Assembly (NCBI RefSeq): GCF_035989885.1
Contig: NZ_CP108518.1
Span: 8,547,001-8,611,000, forward strand
Length of the DNA: 64,000 bases
Direction: 5' to 3'
DNA from: Streptomyces sp. NBC_01232
GTDB lineage: Bacteria; Actinomycetota; Actinomycetes; Streptomycetales; Streptomycetaceae
This document shows positions 46,122 to 55,071 of the stretch, piece after piece. A program made the position numbers and the translations under genes. A model generated the notes under the pieces. The model did not search any database. It saw nothing but the letters and a program-made list of their open reading frames with translations, and was not told where the DNA came from. Numbering within the stretch: position 1 is the stretch's first letter; each line of letters starts with the position of its first letter.

Positions 46122-47486
46122 GTGACCGCCACTCAGACCCCGACCGGCCGCCGGCCCGATCCACTGGCCACCCGGCCCCCGTTGTGGGACCGCCGCTTCA
46201 CCCTCTACTTCACCGCCCGCGCGGTCTCGCTCCTCGGCGACGCGATGATGCCGGTCGCCGCCGCACTCGCCGTCGGCGCCCTGTACGGGATCTCCGGCGT
46301 CGGCGTCGTCCTCGGTACCTGGACCGGGACGTTCGTCCTCCTCGTCCTCTTCGGCGGGGTCCTCGCCGACCGGTTCGGCGCCCGCCGGATGATGGTCTGC
46401 GCGGACCTCGTACGGGTACTCACCCAGGGGATCCTGGCCGCTGCCTTCTTCGCCGGGACCCCGCCGTTCTGGCTGCTGGTGACCATGGCGGCACTGGCCG
46501 GTGCGGCCGTCGCCATGTTCCTGCCGGGCGCGAACGGGATGGTCCCGCTGGTCGCCCGCGAGCCGCAACGGGCCAACGCCACCCTCAAGGTGGCCGACGC
46601 GCTCGCCCACCTGCTCGGCCCCGCCCTGGCTGGCCTGCTGATCACCCTGACCAGCGCCGGCACCGTGTACGCGATCGACGCCGGCACCTTCCTGCTCAGC
46701 GGCCTGTGCCTGACCCTCATCCGCCTCACCCCCGCCGAGCCCGCCGAGCCCACCGTCGACGCGACCGCCGCCGAGCCCGCCGAGCCCGCCGAGCCCGCCG
46801 AGCCCACCGAGCCCGCCGACGCGCCCGCCGCGGCCGACGCCGACTCCCGCGCCCGCACCACCGGTTCGCTCCGCCGCGACCTGCGCCAGGGCTGGCAGGC
46901 ATTCCGCGCCCGCACCTGGATGTGGGCGGTCATCCTCATCTGGATGGGCTACGGCGTGCTGGTCTTCGGCCCCCTGGTACCGCTCGGCTCGGCACTGATC
47001 GGCGCCCGCCTCGGCCCGGACGCCTACGGCCTCGCGGTCTCCTGCCTCGGCGCCGGAACGGTGCTCGGCGGCCTGCTGGCACTGCCCCTGCGCCCCGCCC
47101 GCCCGCTGGCCGCCGGCACCGTGGCCATGGCGCTCTACACCGCACTGCCGCTCTGCATCGCGCTGGACGCCGGCCTGCCGGCGCTGCTGGCGGGCCACGT
47201 ACTCGGCGGCGGCGCCATGGCGTTCTGGTCGGTGATGTGGGCGACCAGCGTCCAGACCCACACCCCGCCCGCCCTCCTCAACCGGGTCACCGCGTACGAG
47301 CTCGCCGGATCGGTCTCCGGGATCGCGCTGGGCCAGATACTGGCGGGACCGGCCACCGCACTGGCCTCCCCGGGCCGGCTGCTGCTGGTGTCGGCGGGCG
47401 CCTGCCTGGCGGGCAGCGCCGCACTGTGCGCGATCCCCGCGATCCGCACCCTCCGCCGCACCGCCGGCCCGGAACAACGGGTGTGA
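46122..47486 (+). CDS. MFS transporter (MdtH/enterobactin-exporter type, 12 segments)
   Basis: A 454-residue major facilitator: RAVSLLGDAMMPVAAALAVG starts TM1 and motif A reads GGVLADRFGARRMM. A cytoplasmic loop between TM6 and TM7 carries an (A)EP repeat of about 35 residues. GTG 46122 has no good Shine-Dalgarno sequence and sits ten bases after the operator-like element, so it may be leaderless. Divergent from the GlxA regulator that probably controls it. Confidence 0.88.
   Translation: MTATQTPTGRRPDPLATRPPLWDRRFTLYFTARAVSLLGDAMMPVAAALAVGALYGISGVGVVLGTWTGTFVLLVLFGGVLADRFGARRMMVCADLVRVLTQGILAAAFFAGTPPFWLLVTMAALAGAAVAMFLPGANGMVPLVAREPQRANATLKVADALAHLLGPALAGLLITLTSAGTVYAIDAGTFLLSGLCLTLIRLTPAEPAEPTVDATAAEPAEPAEPAEPTEPADAPAAADADSRARTTGSLRRDLRQGWQAFRARTWMWAVILIWMGYGVLVFGPLVPLGSALIGARLGPDAYGLAVSCLGAGTVLGGLLALPLRPARPLAAGTVAMALYTALPLCIALDAGLPALLAGHVLGGGAMAFWSVMWATSVQTHTPPALLNRVTAYELAGSVSGIALGQILAGPATALASPGRLLLVSAGACLAGSAALCAIPAIRTLRRTAGPEQRV
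46734..46820 (+). repeat. GCCGAGCCC nonamer repeat encoding AEP
   Basis: Several GCCGAGCCC units with a few changes encode the Ala-Glu-Pro linker of the MFS transporter loop. Copy number probably varies between strains. Confidence 0.85.
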
Positions 47487-47577
47487 CGGGGGCGGACCTG
47501 CTGACGTAGGTTCCTCCTCGGCCCGCCCCGTCCGGCGCGCGCCTCTTCATGTTCCGCACCCGTGGGGGTTCCTCAGC

Positions 47578-48330
47578 ATGCCCGCAACTCCGGCCACTCC
47601 ACCGGCCCCGCCCCCGGCACAGGGCCCGTACGCCGTGCCCGACGCGAGGGGCGGACGGCTGCGCGCGCCCGTGGGCCTGGCCACCGCGCTGACCGTGCTC
47701 TTCGCGCTGGTCATCGCCTCCGACGCCTGCACCCTGTACGCCGACTGGAACCTCCACTCGCTCATGGAACGGATGCTGGCCGATTCCGCCGCGGTGAGCG
47801 ACGCCGAGCTGGACCGCGGCACCAGGCTGACCGGCCTCGTCGGCACGGTCCACGGCAATGCCGTGATCGTGACGGGCATCGTCTTCATCATCTGGTTCCA
47901 CCGGGTGCGCACGAACGCCGAGGCCTTCGCCCCGGGTGCGGACAAACTCAAGACGGGCTGGGCCATCGGCGCCTGGTTCATCCCGTTCGCCAACCTCTGG
48001 CTCCCGTACCGGATCGCCGTCACCACCTGGGGGTCGAGCACGCCCTCCGCAGCCGACGGAGGCTACCGCCGCTTCCCGTTGACCCTGGTCAACCTCTGGT
48101 GGGGCCTCTTCGTGCTGTCCAAGCTCCTGGGGTGGTACGGCGGCCGGGCCTACAGCAGTGCCGAGAGCGCCGAGGCCGTGCGCGACGCAGCCCTGACGAT
48201 GCTGGCCGGTGACGCCTTCGACCTCGTGGCCGCCGTCCTCGCCGTACTGTTCGTCCGCAGACTGACGGCCATGCAGCACGCCAGGGCCGCACAGGGACCC
48301 GCCGCCGCAGCGGTCCAGGGAGGACTCTGA
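47578..48330 (+). CDS. DUF4328 membrane protein
   Basis: A 250-residue protein: Pro/Ala-rich cytoplasmic start, then four to five membrane segments in the DUF4328 pattern (VHGNAVIVTGIVFIIWFHRVRTNAEAF, TGWAIGAWFIPFANLWLPYRI, and a final FDLVAAVLAVLFVRRLTAMQ). Common in Streptomyces, function unknown. Confidence 0.88.
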   Translation: MPATPATPPAPPPAQGPYAVPDARGGRLRAPVGLATALTVLFALVIASDACTLYADWNLHSLMERMLADSAAVSDAELDRGTRLTGLVGTVHGNAVIVTGIVFIIWFHRVRTNAEAFAPGADKLKTGWAIGAWFIPFANLWLPYRIAVTTWGSSTPSAADGGYRRFPLTLVNLWWGLFVLSKLLGWYGGRAYSSAESAEAVRDAALTMLAGDAFDLVAAVLAVLFVRRLTAMQHARAAQGPAAAAVQGGL

Positions 48331-48381
48331 CACCGGCCGGATCATCCGCAGGAGGAACGCCGGCCACCGCACGGCAAGAGG

Positions 48382-48456
48382 CGGAGCCGACCGGATTCGA
48401 ACCGGCGTCCTCGCGGTTTTGGAGACCGCGCGCGTCGACCTCTGCGCTACGGCTCG
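48382..48456 (-). tRNA. tRNA-Trp (CCA anticodon), atypical sequence
   Basis: The minus strand folds as a tRNA: acceptor CGAGCCG pairs with CGGCTCC at six of seven positions (1-72 is C-C), T8A9 are present, a D-arm GCGC/GCGC encloses GG, the anticodon arm GCGGT-CTCCAAA-ACCGC shows CCA, and the T-arm has TTCGAAT between GCCGG and CCGGT. G73 is right for tRNA-Trp. Position 26 seems to be missing. The CC after G73 is encoded but not the final A. Confidence 0.75.
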
Positions 48457-48680
48457 CCCACCCGGGATGGTAACGGCGCAGCTCCGCAGGCGACAGCGGA
48501 GAACTCCTCCAGGATCCTTTCCGTGCAGGACCACGCTCCGCATATGGCACGCACGCCACCCGGCGGCACCGACACCCCGGCGGCCGCGCCCGGTTCGCGG
48601 CCCGCCCGCGCCAAGGAAGTTCACCGCGTCAGCCACGCGGGCGCACGGCGTTGTCAGTGGCTCCGCCTAGCTTCTGCGAC

Positions 48681-50084
48681 ATGACGCGGACCGCACACAC
48701 CTTCGCCTACGCACGCCCCTCCTCCCTGACCGCCGCAGACGCGGGCCAGGCCCTCAACCTGGAGACGGCGTCAGGCCTGACCCCGACCGGCGCCGATGCC
48801 CACCCCCAGTTCTTCGCCGGGTTCCTGAGCGCACCTCAGGCGGCCGCACGGGCCCTGCTCGCCGTCGCGGACGTGGCCGCGGCCCGCTACTACCAGCGCA
48901 CCCTGCGCGCCTCCCTCGACCCGGTGGTCACCGGCAACGGCGACCGGCTGCGCTTCGAGTCGTTCTCCGGCTGCTGCGGGGTGTACGCCCGGCTCGACGT
49001 GCTGCCCGACGGCCTGCGCGGCGCCGACACGGGCCACGGCACGACCAACGTCGACGTCAACAACCCGCTGCGCGAGGCACTGTCCCGGCTCAGCGGTGAC
49101 GACCCGCTGCACCTGCGCGTCGGCCCCGACGCCATGGCGGTGACCACCCTGGACGGACCTGTCGTCGAGAAGAAGGTCCCGCTCCCCGAGCGCTGGCTGC
49201 GCGGCTTCGCCGAATCCCAGGCCGTCACCACCGGCTTCGACCTGCGGGCCGAACTCGGCGCCGCCGAAACGGCCCGCTTCCTGCGCTCCCTGCCGCGCAC
49301 CGCGACGGGCGGCGGGGCCGCCGGCGGCGCCCTGTGGGTGGTTCCCGCGGGCCGCACACTGCGCCCCACGACCCGGCCGGTGCCCGGCGCGGTCTGCCTG
49401 CCCGGCCCCGAACGGCTCGCCGCCTTCCAACGGGTGCTGCGCCACGCGACCGGCCTGCGCGTGTACGGCCCCGCACCGGACGGCGCGGGCCCCACCGCCT
49501 CCGCGTGGGAAGTGGGCCTGCCCGGGATGCGCCTCACCCTGACCCTGTCACCGGAGGCCGGCCGCGGGTTCTCCGGTGAGGGCGGTGTCCTGGAGGCCCT
49601 CGCCACCGACGCGGCCGCCGAGGACGCCGAACTGATCTCGGTCCTGCTCGCCTGGGAACCCCGTATCGATCCGGCCGACCTCGCCGGCCAGTCGGGGCTG
49701 CCCGTGGACCGCGTACGGGCGGCCCTCACCCGCCTGGGCACCGCCGGCCGGGTCGGCTACGACGTCGCCGAAGCCGCGTACTTCCACCGCGAACTGCCCT
49801 ACGACGCCCGGCGCGCCGAGCGCCACAACCCGCGGCTGGTCGCCGCCCGCGCCCTGCTGGCGGCGGGCGCGGTCACCCTGGAGCACCCCGGCACCGCCGT
49901 GGTGGCTTCCGGCGAACGCCGCTACCAGGTCCGCGAGTCGGGTGGCGCACTCAGCTGCACCTGTCAGTGGTGGGCCGACTACCGGGGCCGCCGCGGCCCC
50001 TGCAAGCACGCACTCGCCACCCGCATGGCCCTGCGGGCCGCCCACCCCACCACCACCCCCGCCCCGTCCGGAGCCGCACGATGA
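48681..50084 (+). CDS. SWIM zinc finger protein
   Basis: A 467-residue protein with a C-terminal SWIM finger: CTCQWWADYRGRRGPCKHAL fits CxC-x(n)-CxH. Upstream sequence has an SGCCGVYARLDV block and a winged-helix-like LISVLLAWEPRIDPADLAGQSGLPVDRVRAALTRL. SWIM domains bind DNA or protein. Its stop overlaps the ATG of the next gene (ATGA), so the two are a co-translated pair, as in many streptomycetes. Confidence 0.88.
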   Translation: MTRTAHTFAYARPSSLTAADAGQALNLETASGLTPTGADAHPQFFAGFLSAPQAAARALLAVADVAAARYYQRTLRASLDPVVTGNGDRLRFESFSGCCGVYARLDVLPDGLRGADTGHGTTNVDVNNPLREALSRLSGDDPLHLRVGPDAMAVTTLDGPVVEKKVPLPERWLRGFAESQAVTTGFDLRAELGAAETARFLRSLPRTATGGGAAGGALWVVPAGRTLRPTTRPVPGAVCLPGPERLAAFQRVLRHATGLRVYGPAPDGAGPTASAWEVGLPGMRLTLTLSPEAGRGFSGEGGVLEALATDAAAEDAELISVLLAWEPRIDPADLAGQSGLPVDRVRAALTRLGTAGRVGYDVAEAAYFHRELPYDARRAERHNPRLVAARALLAAGAVTLEHPGTAVVASGERRYQVRESGGALSCTCQWWADYRGRRGPCKHALATRMALRAAHPTTTPAPSGAAR

Positions 50085-52747
50085 CCGCCACCGCCACCGC
50101 CACGCCCGCCCCCGCGGCCACCACCGCCGATGTCCTCGCAGCCGTACGGGCGGGCCGCACCGCCCGACTGCCCGCACTCCTCCAGCCGCTGGAGCCCGCC
50201 GAACGCAGGGTCCTGCTCACCGAACTGAAGGAGCTGCGCCGCGAACTGCGCGCCTCGCGCTGGGAACGCTGGCGGGAACGGGACCTGATGAGCCCGGCCC
50301 TGGCGGTCGCCGGTGCCGCCTGCACCACCGGGGCGGCGGCGGCGGCCGCCTGGATCGGCGCCGCCGACCTGCGCCGCTGGAGGCCGCAGCCGCCCACCGC
50401 CGCCCTGCTCGACGTACTCTCCGGCCGCGACCCGCAGTGGCTCGGCAAGCTCGCCCACCGGCTGGCCGACCGGCCCACCACCGCCGAGCAGGACTACCCG
50501 CTGATCAGCGCACTCGTCCGGCTCGCCGGCTGCGAGACACCCACCACCGACGGCTGCGTCGAAGGCTGGGCCGCGGCCGTGGGAGCCACCGGCTCACCGC
50601 TCGTGGACGCCCTGCGCCGCGACCCCCACATCACCGCATTCGCCCCACGGCTGTTCGAGACCGCCGAACCGGTCCGGGCCCTCGAACGGCGCTGGGAGAC
50701 GGCCGACCACAACCAATGGCCCGGCGCACTGGCCGTCCTGGCCGACGAGGGGTGCCTGGACCGCGCCGCCCTCCTGGACGGGTGCACCGCGAGACTGCTG
50801 CGCGGCGGCAAGCCCGCCCACCTGAAGCCCTACCAGGCGATCCTGGAAGCGCTCCGTCCGACCGCCGAGGAGGAACGGGAGCGGGCCGCCGACTGGATCG
50901 CGATGGCCGCCGACGCCCCCTCCGCCGTCGCCGGGACCGCCCAGCAGACCCTGGCCCGGGTCGCGGCGGCCGGCCACCTGACCCCCCGCATGCTCGCCGA
51001 AATGTCGGGCGCCGTCCTGTTCCGCACCGAGAAGAAGCTGGTCCGCGCACAACTCGTACTCATCGGCAGGGAACTCACCCGCGACCCGTCCGCCGCCCCC
51101 GAGCTGCTGCCGGAGCTCGGCGAGGCCTTCGGGCACCCGGACACCGACATCCAGGAACGGGCCCTGAAACTGGCCGCCGCGCACCTCACCGACGATCCCG
51201 TACTGCGCGACGAACTCGCCGACCGGGCACAGCTGCTGAGCCCGCTCCACCGGGCCCGCGCCGTGGAACTCCTCGGAGCCGCCGCCGCTCCCGCCGCAGC
51301 CACCGCCCCCTACGAGGAAATCCTGCCGCCGGTCCCCGTCCCCGCACCGCTCGCCCCGTCCCCCCGGACGGTCGCCGAGACCGTGGAACTCCTCGCCGCC
51401 GTCGTCAACTCCCGTACCGCGGGCGTCGAGGAGTTCGAGCGCGCCCTCGACGCACTGGTGCGGCACTCCCACCGCGACCGTGCGGCCCTCGCCCAAGCCC
51501 TGCGTCCCGCCCTGGCGGGCCGCTGGTGGCTCGACCCCGAACAGTCCCGCCACTACACCCAGGAACTCCCCGGCCTCGAACACGTCGCCGCCGCCATCAT
51601 GGACATGCCGCCGACGGCCGAGGCACAGCCGGCGCTCGCGTCCTGGCGCGCCGACTGCCACCACACCGGCCTCCACAGCGCCCTCCACGCCCGCGTGCGC
51701 GAGGCCGCGCACCGCATCATGACCCGGCCCCTGCCCTTCCTGCTCGCCACGCCCACCGTGGAGACCGGCTCCCTCGACGCCCGGGTACTGGTCGCCCGCC
51801 TGGCCGAGTACGGCCGCCTCGGCGAGGACCCCGCCCCGGCCGACTTCGCCCAGGCCCTGCTGCGGGTCCGCCGGGACCCGGCCGTCGCCCCACAGGCCGC
51901 CGCCCTCGGCACGCCCGAGGGCGACCGCCTCGCCGCCTGGCTCGGCGCCGCCGGACAGCCGGTGCCCGTCACCCGCCGCACCGCGCCCACGGTGCAGTAC
52001 CGGTGGGGCGGCCGGACACCCGCACGCCTCGTGATGGACACCGCACAACGCACCACCGTGGTACGCGAGTTCCCGCCCCCCTTCCACGAACTGGCACGCG
52101 CCCGCACCGCGGACGACCGCTGCTGGGACGGCGGCGGGGACACCGCCCTGCTGCTCTCGGTGCTCCCCGAGGACCGGGAGACCCTCGCCGCCTGGGGCCT
52201 GCCGGCCGTCATCGCCGACGCCGTCCACGAAGGGCGCGCAGGCTCCGCACAGCTGCCCCTGCTCGCCGCGGCCGGCGGGCCCGCCGGCCCGGCCCTGCAC
52301 CTGGCGGTCGCCACCGGACTCGGCGCCCGGCACCCCGAGGACCGGCTGCGGGCCGTGGACGCGCTCCTCACCCTCGCCGCCCGCGGCGACCTGGACGCCG
52401 TACGCCTCGGCGGTGACCTGGCCGACCTGATCGGCCTGGGCACGGTCAAGCCCAACCGGCTCGCCGACTCGCTGCGCACCGCCGCCGCGACGGGCGCCTA
52501 CGCGACCACCTGGGCCGTACTGTCCGCCGCACTGCCCGCCCTGCTGACCGGCACCGCCGATCCGCGCGGCGCCGGAGACCTCCTGGCGACGGCCGCCGAA
52601 TGCGCGGAGCAGTGCGCAGCGACGTCCCCCCAGCCGGCCGGGCTCGCCGACACCGCGGCCCGCGGCGGCAGGTCCCGCCTGGTCACCCAGGCCGCCCGGC
52701 TGCGCGACGCCCTCCACCGCAACGCGCAGACGCCGGCCGCGCACTGA
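50081..52747 (+). CDS. DUF6493-like large alpha-helical protein
   Basis: An 888-residue soluble protein, mostly helical with HEAT-like spacing, for example LLPELGEAFGHPDTDIQERALKLAAAHL and LRAVDALLTLAARGDLDAV. Its N-terminus RVLLTELKELRRELRASRWERW and the SWIM partner match my recollection of DUF6493 family proteins. No catalytic motif is seen. Neighbouring families in other actinobacteria place SWIM proteins beside MoxR ATPases and von Willebrand factor A proteins; none is visible here. Confidence 0.75.
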   Translation: MTATATATPAPAATTADVLAAVRAGRTARLPALLQPLEPAERRVLLTELKELRRELRASRWERWRERDLMSPALAVAGAACTTGAAAAAAWIGAADLRRWRPQPPTAALLDVLSGRDPQWLGKLAHRLADRPTTAEQDYPLISALVRLAGCETPTTDGCVEGWAAAVGATGSPLVDALRRDPHITAFAPRLFETAEPVRALERRWETADHNQWPGALAVLADEGCLDRAALLDGCTARLLRGGKPAHLKPYQAILEALRPTAEEERERAADWIAMAADAPSAVAGTAQQTLARVAAAGHLTPRMLAEMSGAVLFRTEKKLVRAQLVLIGRELTRDPSAAPELLPELGEAFGHPDTDIQERALKLAAAHLTDDPVLRDELADRAQLLSPLHRARAVELLGAAAAPAAATAPYEEILPPVPVPAPLAPSPRTVAETVELLAAVVNSRTAGVEEFERALDALVRHSHRDRAALAQALRPALAGRWWLDPEQSRHYTQELPGLEHVAAAIMDMPPTAEAQPALASWRADCHHTGLHSALHARVREAAHRIMTRPLPFLLATPTVETGSLDARVLVARLAEYGRLGEDPAPADFAQALLRVRRDPAVAPQAAALGTPEGDRLAAWLGAAGQPVPVTRRTAPTVQYRWGGRTPARLVMDTAQRTTVVREFPPPFHELARARTADDRCWDGGGDTALLLSVLPEDRETLAAWGLPAVIADAVHEGRAGSAQLPLLAAAGGPAGPALHLAVATGLGARHPEDRLRAVDALLTLAARGDLDAVRLGGDLADLIGLGTVKPNRLADSLRTAAATGAYATTWAVLSAALPALLTGTADPRGAGDLLATAAECAEQCAATSPQPAGLADTAARGGRSRLVTQAARLRDALHRNAQTPAAH

Positions 52748-52806
52748 CGGATGTCCGGGCCGCCGGGCCCTGCCCGGCGGACACTGTGAGCGACGAAGGG
52801 AAAACC

Positions 52807-53433
52807 ATGGTGGAAGACGTCTGGCGGATGGTGCACGCCGAACGGGCGGCCCTGATCGAGGACCTGGAGCGCCTGGGTCCCGAGCAGTGGCGGCAGCCGT
52901 CGCTCTGTGAGGGGTGGACCGTGCACGACGTGGTCGCCCATCTGGTCGACACGGCCCGCACGACGCGCCTGGGCTTCGTGACCGGACTGGTCCGGGCGCG
53001 CTTCGACTTCGACCGGCAGAACGCCCGCGGCGTCGAACACGCACGCGGGGCCACGCCGCACGAGACCCTGCAGCGGCTGCGCGAGGCGGCCCCGCGCACG
53101 TCGACCCCACCGGCGCCCCTGGACAGCCGCCTCGTCGAGGAGATCGTGCACGGTGAGGACATCCGACGGCCCCTGGGGCTCACCCGCCGCTACCCGCAGG
53201 AGGCCGTCGTCAGGGCACTCAGGCTGCAGACACGGACCCCCGCGTCGTTCGGCGGGGCCAAGGAGCTGGTGACGCGCGTCCGTCTGACGGCCAAGGACGC
53301 CGACCTGGCGATCGGTTCCGGACCGGAGGCCAGAGGACCCGCGCTCTCCCTCCTGATGGCGGTGGCGGGCCGCCGGGTGGCCCTGGACGACCTCACCGGC
53401 CCGGGCGTCGCGGCGCTCGCCGAAGGGGGCTGA
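52807..53433 (+). CDS. Mycothiol-dependent maleylpyruvate isomerase family protein
   Basis: A 208-residue four-helix bundle protein: LCEGWTVHDVVAHLVDTARTTRLGF and RLVEEIVHGEDIRRPLGL carry the His residues of the superfamily metal site. A lipid-carrier-like second half (ALSLLMAVAGRRVALDDLTGPGV) is typical of this actinobacterial group. AAGGG lies upstream of ATG 52807. Probably cytoplasmic; substrate unknown. Confidence 0.88.
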   Translation: MVEDVWRMVHAERAALIEDLERLGPEQWRQPSLCEGWTVHDVVAHLVDTARTTRLGFVTGLVRARFDFDRQNARGVEHARGATPHETLQRLREAAPRTSTPPAPLDSRLVEEIVHGEDIRRPLGLTRRYPQEAVVRALRLQTRTPASFGGAKELVTRVRLTAKDADLAIGSGPEARGPALSLLMAVAGRRVALDDLTGPGVAALAEGG

Positions 53434-53578
53434 GGCGACCGGCCGGCCACGGGGAACGGCGCCGCGGGGGGACCGGCGGCCCGGGAGCGGCGGCCCGGGG
53501 AACGGGGCCCGGGAAGTGGCGGCCCGGCGAGAAGGAAATCCCTGGGACCGTCCCGCCGGGCCGCGTACGCTCCGCCGT

Positions 53579-53956
53579 ATGCCCCGCTCCTCGAACAAGC
53601 CCCGCCGGCTCGTCGCCGACGGGCGGACCTACATGTGGACGGTCCGCCACGGCCACCACGTGCCGGAGAACGGCGGCTGCCGCAAAACCCTCACCCTGCA
53701 CGCTCAGCCGCCGGGCACCGGCGGCCTGCTGCGTTTCGTCTTCGACGAGGGTCCCACCCGGTACGTCTCGGGGTTCACCACGGGATCGGGCGAGGTGGGA
53801 GAGGTCGGCGTCGGCGCCCTGAACCTGCACGAACCGGGCACCGTACGGGTCCTGCTCGACGTGGCGCTGGCCCGCGGGTGGCAACCGGGGGAGCGGCGCG
53901 AAACGAAGGCCGACGGCTGGTCCTTCCTCGGGACGGCCGTCGCCGCACGCGGCTGA
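53579..53956 (+). CDS. Hypothetical protein
   Basis: A 125-residue soluble protein starting MPRSSNKPRRLVADGRTYMW. Beta-rich first half (GRTYMWTVRHGHHV, LTLHAQPPGTGGLLRFVF) and a C-terminal helix VRVLLDVALARGWQPGE; the layout resembles small conserved actinobacterial proteins of unknown function. ATG 53579 is used; no obvious partner gene. Confidence 0.7.
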   Translation: MPRSSNKPRRLVADGRTYMWTVRHGHHVPENGGCRKTLTLHAQPPGTGGLLRFVFDEGPTRYVSGFTTGSGEVGEVGVGALNLHEPGTVRVLLDVALARGWQPGERRETKADGWSFLGTAVAARG

Positions 53957-54039
53957 GCCCGTTCCCGCCCGCCCGGAGCCGGAGGCCGCAACGCCGCACC
54001 CGGCGCCCGGCCCCGCATCCGGCGCCCGGCTCGGCCGCC

Positions 54040-55008
54040 TCAGCGGAGCGGCGGCGTCGAGCGGGCACAGCGCTCCGCGAGCAGGCGCAGATGGGTGACC
54101 AGTTCCTCCGGCCCGGTGACGTCGAAGTCGCAGTCGAGCATGCCCAGATGGACGGCGAGGGTCTGCACCGTGTCGGCACCGGTCATCAGGACACAGCTGT
54201 CGGCGTCGATCGCCTCGACCGTGCCGACCGCGGGGTTGATCCGCTCCAGCACCACCGCCGCCGGAGCGTGCACGGTCACCCGCGCCCGGTAGCGCCACGC
54301 GGCGCCCGACACCCGCCGGGAGACGTACGCCGCGAGGTCGCCGTCGGGCGCCTCGCGCGGGGCGAAGCGCGGCCCGGCCGGGGTACGGGGCCGGATCCGG
54401 TCGGCCCTGAAGGTCCGCCAGTCCTCGCGCTCGACGTCCCATGCCACCAGGTACCAGCGCCGTCCCCAGTTCACCGCCCGGTACGGCTCCACGATGCGGC
54501 GGGTGGACGCCCCGGCGTGGTCCAGGTAGTCGAAGCGCAGCCGTTCCCGGTCGCGGCAGGCGGACACCAGGACGGTCAGCACCTCCGCGGAGACGGCAGG
54601 CGCCGGACGGTCGGCGGGCACGGCCACCGTGTACGCCCGCAAGGCCCGCACACGCCTGCGCAGACGCGAGGGCAGCACCTGCTCGAGCTTGGCCAGCGCC
54701 CGCAGCGAGGTCTCCTCGGTGCCGGGGACAGTGCCCTGCGCAGCGGTGTGCAGGGCGATCGTCACCGCGACGGCCTCCTCGTCGTCGAGGAGCAGCGGGG
54801 GCATCACCGCCCCGGCGCCCAGCCGGTAGCCGCCGGTCGTGCCGCGCGTGGCGTCCACGGGATAACCGAGCTCACGCAGCCGGTCGATGTCGTTGCGGAC
54901 CGTCCGCCCGCTCACCCCCAGGCGCTCGGCCAGCTCGGACCCCGGCCAGGACCGAGCGGTTTGCAGCAGGGACAGCAGACGCAGCAGACGCGCGGAAGTA
55001 TCAAGCAT
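54040..55008 (-). CDS. WYL-domain (YafY-type) transcription regulator
   Basis: A 322-residue regulator: an N-terminal HTH (LLSLLQTARSWPGSELAERLGVSGRTVRNDIDRLRELGYPV), a linker with GGYRLGAGAVMPPLLLDDEEAVAV, and a WYL domain with VEPYRAVNWGRRWYLVAWDVEREDWRTFRADRI in pieces, then a WCX end. WYL proteins sense nucleotides or small ligands. It is divergent from the epoxide-hydrolase-like gene, with a palindrome in the 63-base gap, so it probably regulates that gene and itself. Confidence 0.92.
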   Translation of the reverse strand: MLDTSARLLRLLSLLQTARSWPGSELAERLGVSGRTVRNDIDRLRELGYPVDATRGTTGGYRLGAGAVMPPLLLDDEEAVAVTIALHTAAQGTVPGTEETSLRALAKLEQVLPSRLRRRVRALRAYTVAVPADRPAPAVSAEVLTVLVSACRDRERLRFDYLDHAGASTRRIVEPYRAVNWGRRWYLVAWDVEREDWRTFRADRIRPRTPAGPRFAPREAPDGDLAAYVSRRVSGAAWRYRARVTVHAPAAVVLERINPAVGTVEAIDADSCVLMTGADTVQTLAVHLGMLDCDFDVTGPEELVTHLRLLAERCARSTPPLR

Positions 55009-55035
55009 GAAGCCCAGCCTGAAGTGTCATTAGGA

Positions 55036-55048
55036 AGGCACCGTGCCT
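55036..55048. promoter_or_regulatory. Palindrome in the WYL / epoxide-hydrolase-like promoter gap
   Basis: AGGCAC-C-GTGCCT, 6-bp arms, followed by a TATCG direct repeat (ATATCGAGAATATCG). Candidate operator for the WYL regulator. Confidence 0.5.
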
Positions 55049-55071
55049 ATATCGAGAATATCGTTCTACCC

